A stretch of 50,375 nucleotides of DNA from Paracoccaceae bacterium (GTDB lineage Bacteria; Pseudomonadota; Alphaproteobacteria; Rhodobacterales; Rhodobacteraceae). Within the stretch, counting starts at the first letter, position 1. Each line of letters starts with the position of its first letter. The translations under genes were made by a program, and so were the position numbers. The DNA is taken from the NCBI GenBank assembly GCA_021775315.1, contig JAJFIC010000013.1, positions 1-50,375 on the forward strand. The letters run 5' to 3'. This document shows, in pieces, positions 32,048 through 41,168 of this stretch. Below the pieces are notes generated by a model. It made no database searches, was not told where the DNA came from, and was given only the letters and a program-made list of their open reading frames with translations.

Positions 32048-33670
32048 ATGCAAGGATTGATGATGAACCGTCCGATGCGAATTTCGGACATCCTGACCTT
32101 TGCCGAGGATGCACATCCCGGCGCAGAGATCGTTTCAGCCACGGTCGAAGGTGGCCTCCATCGTACGACATATGGCGACATTGGTCCACGCATCCGGCAA
32201 CTGGCAAACGCTTTGACCGGGATCGGTGTCAAACTTGGCGACCGGGTCGCGACGCTGGCTTGGAACGGTTACCGGCATTTTGAACTTTACTACGCGATTT
32301 CAGGGATCGGGGCTGTGTGCCACACAATCAACCCGCGCCTATCCGCTGAACAAATGACCTATATTGTCAACCATTCGGGCGACACGGTTTTGTTCATCGA
32401 CCTGACCTTTGTGCCGATTGTCGAAGCCCTAGCCGATCAGTTTCCGGAAAACCTGCGCTATGTCATCATGACAGATCGGGCCCATATGCCCGAAACCTCG
32501 TTGAAAAACGTGTTGTGTTATGAGGAACTACTGGCCACGGGATCGCCGGATATTGAATGGCCTGAATTCCCGGAAGATACAGCCTCGGGTCTCTGTTACA
32601 CGTCAGGAACGACTGGCAATCCCAAGGGCGTTTTGTTTTCCCACCGCTCGACCGTGCTGCATGCGCTGATGTGTGGTGTGTCATTTCAAAAAGGCATTTG
32701 CCCGGGGCGTCGTTTGATGCCTGTGGTGCCACTGTTCCACGCCAATGCCTGGGGCATGCCCTATGTTTCGCCGCTTGTCGGGGCCTCGTTGATTTTTCCG
32801 GGACCGCATCTGGATGGCAAAAGCGTGTTCGATCTGATGGATGGCGAAGGTGTCAATTCTGGTTGGGGCGTGCCAACTGTTTGGTTGGGACTACTTGAAG
32901 AGGTTGAGGCCCGTGGCCGCATGCCGAAAGGGTTTGACGAGGTGATCGTAGGCGGGTCCGCTGCCCCACGATCCATGATTGAAACCTTTGAAAATCAGGG
33001 TGTTACGGTTTGCCATGCCTGGGGCATGACCGAGATGAGCCCAATAGGCACCCAAGGCATTCTGACGCCACCTTTTACAGAGCTGCCCAAGGAACAGCAG
33101 ATCGACCTTAAAGCCAAACAGGGCCGCCGGACCTTTGGCGTTGATCTGAAGATCGTCGATGAGGAAGGCAATGTTTTGCCCAAAGACGGCAAAGCCACGG
33201 GCGAGTTGTTCGTGCGCGGCAACGCCATCATCAAAGGCTATTATGAAAACCCCGAAGCCACAGCCGAGGCCATGGATGCTGACGGTTGGTTCGGAACCGG
33301 CGACGTCGCCTCAATCAACCCGGATGGGTTTTTGACCCTCACCGACCGGGCCAAAGATCTGATCAAATCGGGGGGCGAATGGATCAGCTCCATCGACGTG
33401 GAAAACATGGCGATGGCGCATCCCGATGTTGCCAATTGTGCGGTAATCGCGGTGCCGCATCCAAAATGGGCCGAACGCCCGCTTTTGGTGGTGGTGCCGG
33501 TGGCTGGTGTCACACCGGACACGGCGTCAATTTTGGCGCATCTGGCAACCCATCTGGCCAAATGGCAGGTTCCGGACGACGTGGTTTACGTCGCCGATCT
33601 GCCGCTGACTGCAACAGGAAAGGTTTCCAAAATGACGCTGCGCCAGAAACGCGCCGCGCAGGAGCTGTAA
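32048..33670 (+). CDS. Fatty-acid/methylthiopropionate-type acyl-CoA synthetase
   Basis: A 540-residue adenylate-forming ligase. Start ATG 32048 follows GGGGAAG; the frame extends to 32006 without family similarity. Core motifs are YTSGTTGNPKGVLFSH, WGMTEMSPIG, FGTGDVASINPDGFLTLTDRAKDLIKSGGEWIS, and PLTATGKVSK with the catalytic Lys. The N-terminus and the RVATLAWNGYRHFELYYAIS and VCHTINPRL segments resemble the medium-chain and DmdB (methylmercaptopropionate-CoA ligase) group of marine bacteria. DmdC-type (about 590 aa) dehydrogenase is not present here, so DMSP use is not indicated. It is followed by an enoyl-CoA hydratase gene after one base. Confidence 0.9.
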   Translation: MQGLMMNRPMRISDILTFAEDAHPGAEIVSATVEGGLHRTTYGDIGPRIRQLANALTGIGVKLGDRVATLAWNGYRHFELYYAISGIGAVCHTINPRLSAEQMTYIVNHSGDTVLFIDLTFVPIVEALADQFPENLRYVIMTDRAHMPETSLKNVLCYEELLATGSPDIEWPEFPEDTASGLCYTSGTTGNPKGVLFSHRSTVLHALMCGVSFQKGICPGRRLMPVVPLFHANAWGMPYVSPLVGASLIFPGPHLDGKSVFDLMDGEGVNSGWGVPTVWLGLLEEVEARGRMPKGFDEVIVGGSAAPRSMIETFENQGVTVCHAWGMTEMSPIGTQGILTPPFTELPKEQQIDLKAKQGRRTFGVDLKIVDEEGNVLPKDGKATGELFVRGNAIIKGYYENPEATAEAMDADGWFGTGDVASINPDGFLTLTDRAKDLIKSGGEWISSIDVENMAMAHPDVANCAVIAVPHPKWAERPLLVVVPVAGVTPDTASILAHLATHLAKWQVPDDVVYVADLPLTATGKVSKMTLRQKRAAQEL

Positions 33671-33671
33671 C

Positions 33672-34430
33672 ATGACGCCGGAAAATTGGCTGCAGCGTGA
33701 AGATCTGGACGGTGGGATCACACGCGTGACCCTAAGCCGTGCGCCAGTCAACGCGCTTACGCCTGAATTCCTGATGCAGTTCGCAGGTTTGTTAGAGGGT
33801 CTTGCAGAAGATAGGGCGGTTAAGGCGTTGGTCTTGGCCAGCCCGTTCAAAGTGTTCTCGGCAGGGCTGGATTTGAAAGAGGCGCAAGGGTTTGATCTGG
33901 CCGATCAACATGCCATCGTCGCCGGGTTGAACGTCGCCTTTACGCGGCTTTTTGCTTTTCCTAAGCCGGTCATTGTCGTCACAGAAGGTGCCGCCATTGC
34001 CGGTGGGTTGTTCTTCGTCCTTGGCGCCGACTGGCGGGTGGCCAGCCCAAAGGCGAGCTTTGGTTTGGCCGAAGTGCGGGTCGGTGCGGATTTTCCGGTT
34101 GGGCCGATGGAAATCGCCCGCGCCACCCTGAACCCCAACGATTTACGTCGTCTGATGCTGGGGGGCCGTGCGATTGACGCAAACACGGCGCTGAAGGCCG
34201 GGATCGTCGATGTGATTGCGGATAATGCGATGGAACACGCCCTGACAGAGGCCCGTCATTTCGCGTCAATCCCGCCAAAGACATTTGCCGCCGTGAAGCA
34301 GCAAATTCGCGGTGATGTGATTGGCTTGATTGAACAGGCCATGGCCGATGGTGCGAACGCGCCAGCGCAAGGCTGGTTTAACGAGGAAACCAAAAACGCG
34401 ATGGCGGCCATGATCGGGTCGGCTTCTTAG
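33672..34430 (+). CDS. Enoyl-CoA hydratase/isomerase family protein
   Basis: A 252-residue crotonase-fold protein. Early ALVLASPFKVFSAGLDLKEA holds the first oxyanion-hole residue, and the second is in the EGAAIAGGLFFVLGADWRVA segment. The usual paired catalytic glutamates are not clear, as the second position reads FGLAEVRVGADFP with one Glu, so it may be an isomerase or a hydratase of uncommon type. It starts one base after the ligase stop, so the two act in sequence: activation, then modification of the C=C acyl-CoA. Confidence 0.87.
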   Translation: MTPENWLQREDLDGGITRVTLSRAPVNALTPEFLMQFAGLLEGLAEDRAVKALVLASPFKVFSAGLDLKEAQGFDLADQHAIVAGLNVAFTRLFAFPKPVIVVTEGAAIAGGLFFVLGADWRVASPKASFGLAEVRVGADFPVGPMEIARATLNPNDLRRLMLGGRAIDANTALKAGIVDVIADNAMEHALTEARHFASIPPKTFAAVKQQIRGDVIGLIEQAMADGANAPAQGWFNEETKNAMAAMIGSAS

Positions 34431-34444
34431 GGTCCTGAGCCTAA

Positions 34445-37400
34445 CTACCAAGCATCAATAAAGGGCCGCTTTTTGCCAGCGCGGACCTCTGGCGGCGGTG
34501 CCGCTTCAAGCGTCGAGGCGATCCATTTACGGGTATCAGCCGGGTCAATGACCGCGTCGATTTCCAGTACCGAGGCAGCGCTTAACGCTTTGCCCCGCGC
34601 ATAGCTTTCCGCCACCATCTTATCAAACAACGCCTGACGCGCGGTCGGATCGGTAATCGCCTCCAGTTCCTTGCGATAGCCAAGCCTGACGGCGCCCTCC
34701 AGCCCCATGCCGCCGAATTCTCCGCTTGGCCAGGACACCGTGAACAGCGGCGTGCGGAAACATCCCGCCGCCATCACCATAGCGCCCAACCCATAACCTT
34801 TGCGCAGCACCACGGACATCATCGGCACGCTGGCATTGCCCGCCGCCAGAAACAGCCGCGAACAATGGCGCACCAGTGCTGTCTTTTCGACCTCAGGGCC
34901 GACCATCATACCCGGGGTGTCGATCAGGCTGACGATCGGAATATCAAACGCGTCGCAAAGCTGAACGAACCGGGTGGCTTTGTCAGCGCAACCTGAATCA
35001 ATCGCCCCGGCCAGATGCAGTGAATTGTTGGCGATAATACCGATGGGCCGTCCTTCGATCCGGGCAAGGGCCGTCACCATGCCGGGCGCAAACCCGGCCC
35101 TGAGTTCCAGCACAGAATCCAAATCGGCAAGCCCGTTAATGGCTTGGTGAACATCATAAACTTCTAGCCGGTTTTCTGGCACAACATGGCGCAATGTGCG
35201 ACTGTCAGGTGCGGTCCAGTCGCTGGTGCGACCCTGAAAGAAACCGACGTATTTGCGGGCGCATGTTACGGCTTCGGCCTCATCCTCGACCAAAATATCG
35301 ATCACGCCATTTGCGGTTTGAACATCGCTTGGTCCGACGTCTTCGGGTTTGAAAACTCCCAGACCGCCACCTTCGATCATGGCCGGGCCGCCCATGCCGA
35401 TATTGGCGTCACGTGTGGCGATCACCACGTCACAACAGCCGAGCAAAGCCGCGTTCCCGGCAAAAACACGCCCCGAACCGATGCCGACGACCGGAACCAA
35501 CCCGGACAGCTGCGCATGGTGCCAAAAGGTCGTCAGATGCAATCCAGCGATCGTTGTGTCCATTGCATCGACATCACCGGGGCGTCCACCGCCACCTTCG
35601 CAAAAGAAAATCAGCGGTGTCTTCTGCCGCCGGATCACATCAAGCATGCGATCCTTTTTCTCGTGATTCATGACGCCTTGGGTGCCGGCCAGAACGGTAT
35701 AGTCATAGGCCATGATGCCACAGCGCGTGCTTTCGGTAGGGAACTTGTCGGAATTGACCGACCCAAACCCGGTGACCAGACCATCAGCCGGGGTGTTTTG
35801 CATCAGATCATCGACCGAGCGTCGCGATCTTTGGGCCGCAAAAACCAAATCGCCATATTCAACAAAGCTGTCCAAATCGCACAGATCGGCGATATTTTCC
35901 CGCGCCATACGCTTGCCCTGCTTGTGGCGCTTGGCAACAGCATGCGGGCGCGCCTGATCTGCCGTTAAAGCCTGCCGGGTTTTGAGTTCTGCCAGATCAG
36001 GGCGAATGGTTTCGGGGTCGATTTCTTCCTGCGCTGCGGTTTCAACGCGACTGGCCGAGATCGGCTCCAGAACCGCCAACAGATCGCCTTGCATGATGGT
36101 ATCGGACGCTGACACCGCAATTCTGGTGATCTTAGCGGCGAAAGGTGCCTTTATCGCGTGCTGCATTTTCATGGCCTCAAGCGTCATCAGCCGCGTGCCC
36201 TTGGCGACCGTATCACCAGGGGCCCAATCAACCGACAAAACCGTGCCGGGCATAGGGGCCAGCATCGCGCCATCGATTTGTGGTGGGCTCTGATGGGCTG
36301 GTTCTTGGGGTGCCGCCGTGGGTGTCGCCGCGTCTGCCACGTCTTGTGCGGCGACAAGGCAGCCCAGATTGTCAGCAATCGAATGCGTATTGGCCAACCC
36401 ATCCGCAAGCCCCGGCAATTCCAGCAGTGCTGCAAGGACCGGCATGTTGGTATCAATGCCGCCAAGGGTGAAATCCCGCAGGGCGCGCTTGGCCTTCTTA
36501 ATAGCCGCCACATGCCCGGCAGGGGCGTGTACGATCAGTTTCGCCAGCAAGCTGTCAAAGGCAGGATTTGGTGTCAGCCCGGCAAAACCCGCGCTGTCGA
36601 GCCGAACCCCCGGCCCCCCCGGTGGGGAATAGGTGGTCAAAGTGCCGCCCGTTGGCAGAACGACACCATCAGCCGCCATGCGTTCACAATTGATGCGCAG
36701 CTGTACGGCGGCACCAATTGGGGGCGCGATCTTGTCTTGGGTCAGACCCAAATCGGGCAGGGTTGCGCCTTGCGCCAGCATTATCTGGGTCTGGACCAGA
36801 TCGACGCCTGAAATCGCCTCGGTAATTGTGTGTTCAACCTGTAGGCGGGGATTGGCCTCGATAAACGCGACATTGCCGTCCGTGCTGAGCAGAAATTCAA
36901 ATGTTGCGAGGCCCCGCAAGCCGACGCTTTTCGCCATTTTACACGCAGCATCCAAAAGCTGGTCCCGCAGGGTTTTATCCAGCGCCGGGGCAGGGGCAAT
37001 TTCGATGATTTTCTGGTGACGACGCTGAAGCGAACAATCGCGATCCCACAGATGCGCGACAGAGGTGCCGTCGCCGATTACCTGCACCTCGATATGACGG
37101 GCGTCTGGAATATATTGCTCAACATAAATCCGCGCGTCACCAAAAGCGGCTTTAGCCTCAGCCTGCACGGTGGCCAATGTTTCCGTCAGCAGTTGAGGAT
37201 CGGTGACGATCCGCATGCCGCGCCCGCCACCACCGCCAACGGCCTTAAGGATTGCGCCCGTGGGACAGTCGCGCAAAACGGCCCGGATATCCGCCTCGAT
37301 CGCTCCGGCAGGCAGGCCAGCAATTACGGGAATATCAAGGGATGTCGCCAATGCGAGGGCGCGGGTTTTATGGCCGAGCGTATTCAATATTTCCGGGCTG

Positions 37401-37708
37401 GCCCCGATGAATGTCAGGTCCGCAGCGTTGGTTGCCGCAGAAAATTCAGCACTTTCGCTTAGAAAACCGTAACCCGGATGGATCGCATCACAGCCAGATT
37501 TTTTCGCGGCCGAGACAAGGCCAGCAATATCAAGATAGGCCGCCGCGCCACGCCCGGTCAGTGCCACGCTTTGATCCGCCATGCGTGGATGCAATTGATC
37601 GGCGTCATCTTGGGAAAACACCGCCACCGATTGCAGGTCAAGTTCACTGATGGCCTGCGCAATTCTAACCGCGATTTCACCTCGATTTGCGATCAGAATT
37701 TTCTGCAC
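34445..37708 (-). CDS. Single-chain biotin-dependent acyl-CoA carboxylase
   Basis: A 1087-residue fusion of all carboxylase parts. Biotin carboxylase occupies about residues 1-445 (QKILIANRGEIAVRI, ATP-grasp loop KAVGGGGGRGMRIV, EANPRLQVEHT). The biotinyl domain has LEAMKMQ with biotin on K514. The carboxyltransferase halves fill about 570-1087 (FFCEGGGGRPGD; DTPGMMVGPEVEK; GYGLGAMVMAAG). This layout matches the single-chain long-chain acyl-CoA carboxylases described structurally from mycobacteria. The GTG at 37708 with AAGGAAA upstream is chosen because the family begins at this point; the longer frame from 37756 adds 16 unmatched residues. It is antiparallel to its neighbours. Confidence 0.93.
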   Translation of the reverse strand: MQKILIANRGEIAVRIAQAISELDLQSVAVFSQDDADQLHPRMADQSVALTGRGAAAYLDIAGLVSAAKKSGCDAIHPGYGFLSESAEFSAATNAADLTFIGASPEILNTLGHKTRALALATSLDIPVIAGLPAGAIEADIRAVLRDCPTGAILKAVGGGGGRGMRIVTDPQLLTETLATVQAEAKAAFGDARIYVEQYIPDARHIEVQVIGDGTSVAHLWDRDCSLQRRHQKIIEIAPAPALDKTLRDQLLDAACKMAKSVGLRGLATFEFLLSTDGNVAFIEANPRLQVEHTITEAISGVDLVQTQIMLAQGATLPDLGLTQDKIAPPIGAAVQLRINCERMAADGVVLPTGGTLTTYSPPGGPGVRLDSAGFAGLTPNPAFDSLLAKLIVHAPAGHVAAIKKAKRALRDFTLGGIDTNMPVLAALLELPGLADGLANTHSIADNLGCLVAAQDVADAATPTAAPQEPAHQSPPQIDGAMLAPMPGTVLSVDWAPGDTVAKGTRLMTLEAMKMQHAIKAPFAAKITRIAVSASDTIMQGDLLAVLEPISASRVETAAQEEIDPETIRPDLAELKTRQALTADQARPHAVAKRHKQGKRMARENIADLCDLDSFVEYGDLVFAAQRSRRSVDDLMQNTPADGLVTGFGSVNSDKFPTESTRCGIMAYDYTVLAGTQGVMNHEKKDRMLDVIRRQKTPLIFFCEGGGGRPGDVDAMDTTIAGLHLTTFWHHAQLSGLVPVVGIGSGRVFAGNAALLGCCDVVIATRDANIGMGGPAMIEGGGLGVFKPEDVGPSDVQTANGVIDILVEDEAEAVTCARKYVGFFQGRTSDWTAPDSRTLRHVVPENRLEVYDVHQAINGLADLDSVLELRAGFAPGMVTALARIEGRPIGIIANNSLHLAGAIDSGCADKATRFVQLCDAFDIPIVSLIDTPGMMVGPEVEKTALVRHCSRLFLAAGNASVPMMSVVLRKGYGLGAMVMAAGCFRTPLFTVSWPSGEFGGMGLEGAVRLGYRKELEAITDPTARQALFDKMVAESYARGKALSAASVLEIDAVIDPADTRKWIASTLEAAPPPEVRAGKKRPFIDAW

Positions 37709-37836
37709 GATATTTTCCTTTTCAGGCGGAAGGCGCCCCAAGGATGGATGATACAAAGCCCAGCCAGAAAAGGAACCGATTTAGGGGGTCCGACTGAATA
37801 ATCGCAGGGTTTTCCAACTGATCGCACCGCATTACC

Positions 37837-37866
37837 TTGACGTTGAATTGCGACACTGGCCAATAT
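37837..37866 (+). promoter_or_regulatory. Candidate sigma-70 promoter for the serine hydrolase operon
   Basis: TTGACG (37837-37842) and CAATAT (37861-37866) are spaced by 18 bp, about 95 bp before the hydrolase ATG. The region between the divergent carboxylase and hydrolase genes is otherwise featureless. The -10 box is only a moderate match. Confidence 0.35.
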
Positions 37867-37959
37867 CGGGCCAAGTACCGCCACGGAAATCACACCGACT
37901 GGGCAAGTGGGCTTTCTGGTTGAGAAAAGACGCCAGCGGCAAAGGGTCAAGGGAATAAC

Positions 37960-39201
37960 ATGCAAACAGCAAAACCTGAAACGCTTGGCTTTGACCCTGA
38001 CAGACTGGATCGCATCGCCGATTGGATGGATCGATATGTGGCTGAGCGGAAATTCCCCGGCAGTTCGGTATTGATCGCGCGGGCCGGTCAGGTAGTTTAT
38101 CACAATGCGTCCGGCCTTAGGGATGTGGACTTAGGGCTGCCGTTTACGCGCGATACACTGACGCGAATTTATTCGATGACTAAGCCGATAACATCAACTG
38201 CGATCATGATGCTGGCTGAGCGTGGCTTGTTTCATCTGGATGCGCCGGTTTCGGACTTCATACCAGCCTTTAAAGACGCGCGCGCGCTGATAGAGGGGGC
38301 AAAAAACCCCGATCAGACCGAACCCTGCGCAGTGCCGACGCTGCATCAACTGCTGACCCATACCGCAGGCATGTCCTATGCCTTCAACCCCGGACTTTTG
38401 CCAAAGATAATGGAAGATGAGGGAATCATGTTCTCGCCGGATCAGGGTCCTCTTGAACATCTGGTGAACCGGGCGGCGGCGTTGCCACTGGCCTTTGTGC
38501 CGGGTACGAGATGGGAATATTCGGTCGCGCTTGATGTGCTGGGCCGCGTGGTCGAGATCGTATCCGGCAAAACGCTGGCGCAATTTCTGCATGACGAGGT
38601 TTTTGAACCTCTTGGCATGGGTGAAACCGGGTTTTCGGTGCCATCGGGCGCGCTGGATCGTTTTGCGTCGCTTTACACGCCGCTTGAGGGTGACGCGATG
38701 GCGCTGAATGCTTCTCGCACCAGTGGTGAAACGCTGCGATTGGTGGATCAGGCAATGGATTCGCCTTTACGCCACACCACCACGTTTTCGGGCGGTGGCG
38801 GGCTGGTCGGCACGCTTGATGATTATATGCGATTTGCCGAAATGCTGCGCTGCGGTGGTGCGTTGAACGATGCGCGCCTGCTTTCACCCAAGACAGTTGA
38901 TTTTATGATGTGCAACCACCTGCCCGGCGACATTGCGTCGATGGGTCCGCAAAGCTTTGCCGAACAGCCGATGGAAGGCATGGGTTTCGGGCTTGGCGGC
39001 GCTGTTGTTCTGGACCCGGCCCGCGCCCGCACACCCGGCAGCGTTGGTGATTTCAGTTGGGGCGGCATGGCGTCGACCTTTTTCTGGACTGACCGCGTCC
39101 TTGATCTGTCGGTCGTGTTTTTCACCCAATTGTCGCCGTCCAGTTCGTATCCGGCGCGCCCCCAACTCAAAGCCTTAGTCCACGGAGCCATCATCAAATG
39201 A
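37960..39201 (+). CDS. Serine hydrolase of the beta-lactamase (class C-like) family
   Basis: A 413-residue esterase/beta-lactamase-fold protein without signal peptide. The nucleophile motif is S72-M-T-K75, and Y187-S-V is the second motif; a terminal loop corresponding to the third is around FGLGGAVV. In catabolic clusters such proteins usually act as esterases on esters or lactones rather than on antibiotics. An AAGGGA ribosome binding site precedes the ATG. Its stop overlaps the next ATG as ATGA, so hydrolase and acetoacetyl-CoA synthetase are translated together. The natural substrate is unknown. Confidence 0.9.
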   Translation: MQTAKPETLGFDPDRLDRIADWMDRYVAERKFPGSSVLIARAGQVVYHNASGLRDVDLGLPFTRDTLTRIYSMTKPITSTAIMMLAERGLFHLDAPVSDFIPAFKDARALIEGAKNPDQTEPCAVPTLHQLLTHTAGMSYAFNPGLLPKIMEDEGIMFSPDQGPLEHLVNRAAALPLAFVPGTRWEYSVALDVLGRVVEIVSGKTLAQFLHDEVFEPLGMGETGFSVPSGALDRFASLYTPLEGDAMALNASRTSGETLRLVDQAMDSPLRHTTTFSGGGGLVGTLDDYMRFAEMLRCGGALNDARLLSPKTVDFMMCNHLPGDIASMGPQSFAEQPMEGMGFGLGGAVVLDPARARTPGSVGDFSWGGMASTFFWTDRVLDLSVVFFTQLSPSSSYPARPQLKALVHGAIIK

Positions 39202-41168
39202 CTGATCCCCGCCCGATCCTTTGGCGCCCTTCAACCGGGCGGTCAGAAGCCTCGACTCTGGCGCAGTTCATGCGCTGGCTGGAGCAAGACCGATCTCTGA
39301 CTTTTGCCAGCTACGCCGATCTTTGGGAATGGAGCGTGACCGACCTTGAAGGTTTCTGGTCCGCGATCTGGGCGTTTTTTGATATCCGGGCCAGCGTGCC
39401 CTACCGCCAAATGCTGTCGGACCGCTCGATGCCCGGTGCGCATTGGGGCGAAGGTGCTGCACTTAACTTTGCCGATCAGATCGTCCGCCATGCGCAAGAG
39501 CGGCCCAATGACATTGCGTTGGTGGTCCAGTCCGAAACTTTTGGCCGATCTGAACTTAGCTGGGCAGAATTGGTCGCGCAAATCGCCAGTGTTGCGGCAA
39601 AGCTGCGCACAATGGGTGTGGGCAAGTGTGATCGCGTCGTGGCCATCCTGCCAAATACCGAAACGGCGATGATTGCCTGTCTGGCCACGGCCAGTCTGGG
39701 CGCGATTTGGTCGCTATGCGCGCCTGACATGGGGCATGTCGCCATTCTGGATCGGTTCCGGCAGATCGAACCCAAAGTGATTGTGACCCAAGACGGCTAT
39801 GTCCACGCTGGAAAAATGATAGATCGGCGGGATGTGGTGACGACTATCGTCGACGGCCTGCCGACATTGGAACACCACATTTCGGTATCGGTTTTTGATG
39901 GAACACCCGCTGGAGCCATTGCTTGGGGCGATCTGACGGGTGACGATGTCGCGTACCGCTCAACCCAAGTGCCGTTCGAGCATCCGCTTTGGGTGGTGTA
40001 TTCATCGGGAACAACGGGCAATCCAAAACCGATTGTTCATGGCCACGGCGGCGTTTTGCTGGAAGGTGCCAAGCAGTCGTTGCATCAGGATCTGTCGACC
40101 AAGGATCGTTTCAGCTGGATGACCTCATCTGGCTGGATCATGTGGAACGCGCAATTTGTGGCGCTGGGGCAGGGCGCGACCCTCGCTTTGTTCGATGGCG
40201 CGCCAAACCACCCGGATATGGCCGAGGTTTGGCGGTTTATTGAACGCGAACGGCTGACCTATTTCGGTGCGGGGGCTGCCTTTTTCACAACCTGCATCAA
40301 GGCCGGGATACGACCTGCCCATATTGTGGATCTGTCTGCATTGCGGTCACTTGGGGCGACGGGATCGCCTTTAACGGCTGACGCTTATGAATGGATATAT
40401 AGCGAGGTTAAGGCTGATATCTGGCTGGCACCAATTTCTGGCGGCACCGATTTGTGCGGCGCGTTTGTCTGCGGCAACCCGATGGATGTGGTGCGCGCCG
40501 GGGAAATGCAATGTCGCGCCTTGGGCAACGCTGTGCGGGCGTTTGACGAGGGCGGGGCTGAGCTGATTGGTGAGGTCGGCGAGCTGGTTTGCACCGAACC
40601 ATTGCCTTCTATGCCGTTGTATTTTTGGAATGATGAGGGAAATAAGCGACTTATATCAAGCTATTATGACACCTATCCGGGTGTTTGGCGGCATGGTGAC
40701 TGGATTGAGATCACGCCTGAGGGTGGCTCGGTCATTTATGGACGCTCAGACGCCACGATCAATCGCAAGGGGCTGCGCATGGGCTCGTCTGAGATTTATC
40801 AGGCGGTTGAGGGGCTGGATGAAATTCAGGATTCACTGGTCGTCGATCTGGAGTTTTTGGGTCGCGAAAGTTTCATGCCGCTGTTTGTTGTGCTGTCCGA
40901 AGGTGTAGCGCTTGATGACGATCTAAAAGACAAAATCAACGCCGCCATTCGCACGGGTGTTTCTGCGCGTTTTGTCCCGAACGAGATTGTCGCGATTGCC
41001 GAAGTGCCGCGCACCCTGTCTGGCAAAAAGCTGGAGGTTCCGGTTAAAAAATTGTTGCTTGGCGGCGATCCAGCCAAGATCGTCAATCGCGATTCAATGG
41101 TAAACCCCGATAGCTTTGATGCCTTCGTCGCCTATGCCGCACAACGAAATGCCAAAACCGATGGCTGA
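39198..41168 (+). CDS. Acetoacetyl-CoA synthetase (acetoacetate-CoA ligase)
   Basis: A 656-residue ligase with the length and plan of acetoacetyl-CoA synthetase, which activates acetoacetate in an ATP-dependent way. The N-terminal RPILWRPS and SVTDLEGFWSAIWAFF segments are typical, the core is YSSGTTGNPKPIVHGHGG, followed by SWMTSSGWIMWN; the C-terminal part has GRSDATINRKGLRMGSSEIYQAVE and the catalytic Lys in TLSGKKLEVPVK. It links this island to acetoacetate or PHB-type carbon. ATGA overlap with the hydrolase upstream; overlaps the next gene by 8 bp. Confidence 0.93.
   Translation: MTDPRPILWRPSTGRSEASTLAQFMRWLEQDRSLTFASYADLWEWSVTDLEGFWSAIWAFFDIRASVPYRQMLSDRSMPGAHWGEGAALNFADQIVRHAQERPNDIALVVQSETFGRSELSWAELVAQIASVAAKLRTMGVGKCDRVVAILPNTETAMIACLATASLGAIWSLCAPDMGHVAILDRFRQIEPKVIVTQDGYVHAGKMIDRRDVVTTIVDGLPTLEHHISVSVFDGTPAGAIAWGDLTGDDVAYRSTQVPFEHPLWVVYSSGTTGNPKPIVHGHGGVLLEGAKQSLHQDLSTKDRFSWMTSSGWIMWNAQFVALGQGATLALFDGAPNHPDMAEVWRFIERERLTYFGAGAAFFTTCIKAGIRPAHIVDLSALRSLGATGSPLTADAYEWIYSEVKADIWLAPISGGTDLCGAFVCGNPMDVVRAGEMQCRALGNAVRAFDEGGAELIGEVGELVCTEPLPSMPLYFWNDEGNKRLISSYYDTYPGVWRHGDWIEITPEGGSVIYGRSDATINRKGLRMGSSEIYQAVEGLDEIQDSLVVDLEFLGRESFMPLFVVLSEGVALDDDLKDKINAAIRTGVSARFVPNEIVAIAEVPRTLSGKKLEVPVKKLLLGGDPAKIVNRDSMVNPDSFDAFVAYAAQRNAKTDG

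Noticed and set aside
32048-34430. Reading the ligase and hydratase as the DmdB-DmdD steps of DMSP demethylation
   Set aside because: The diagnostic DmdC-type large dehydrogenase and DmdA are absent, and the acyl-CoA dehydrogenases here are of a different, paired type.
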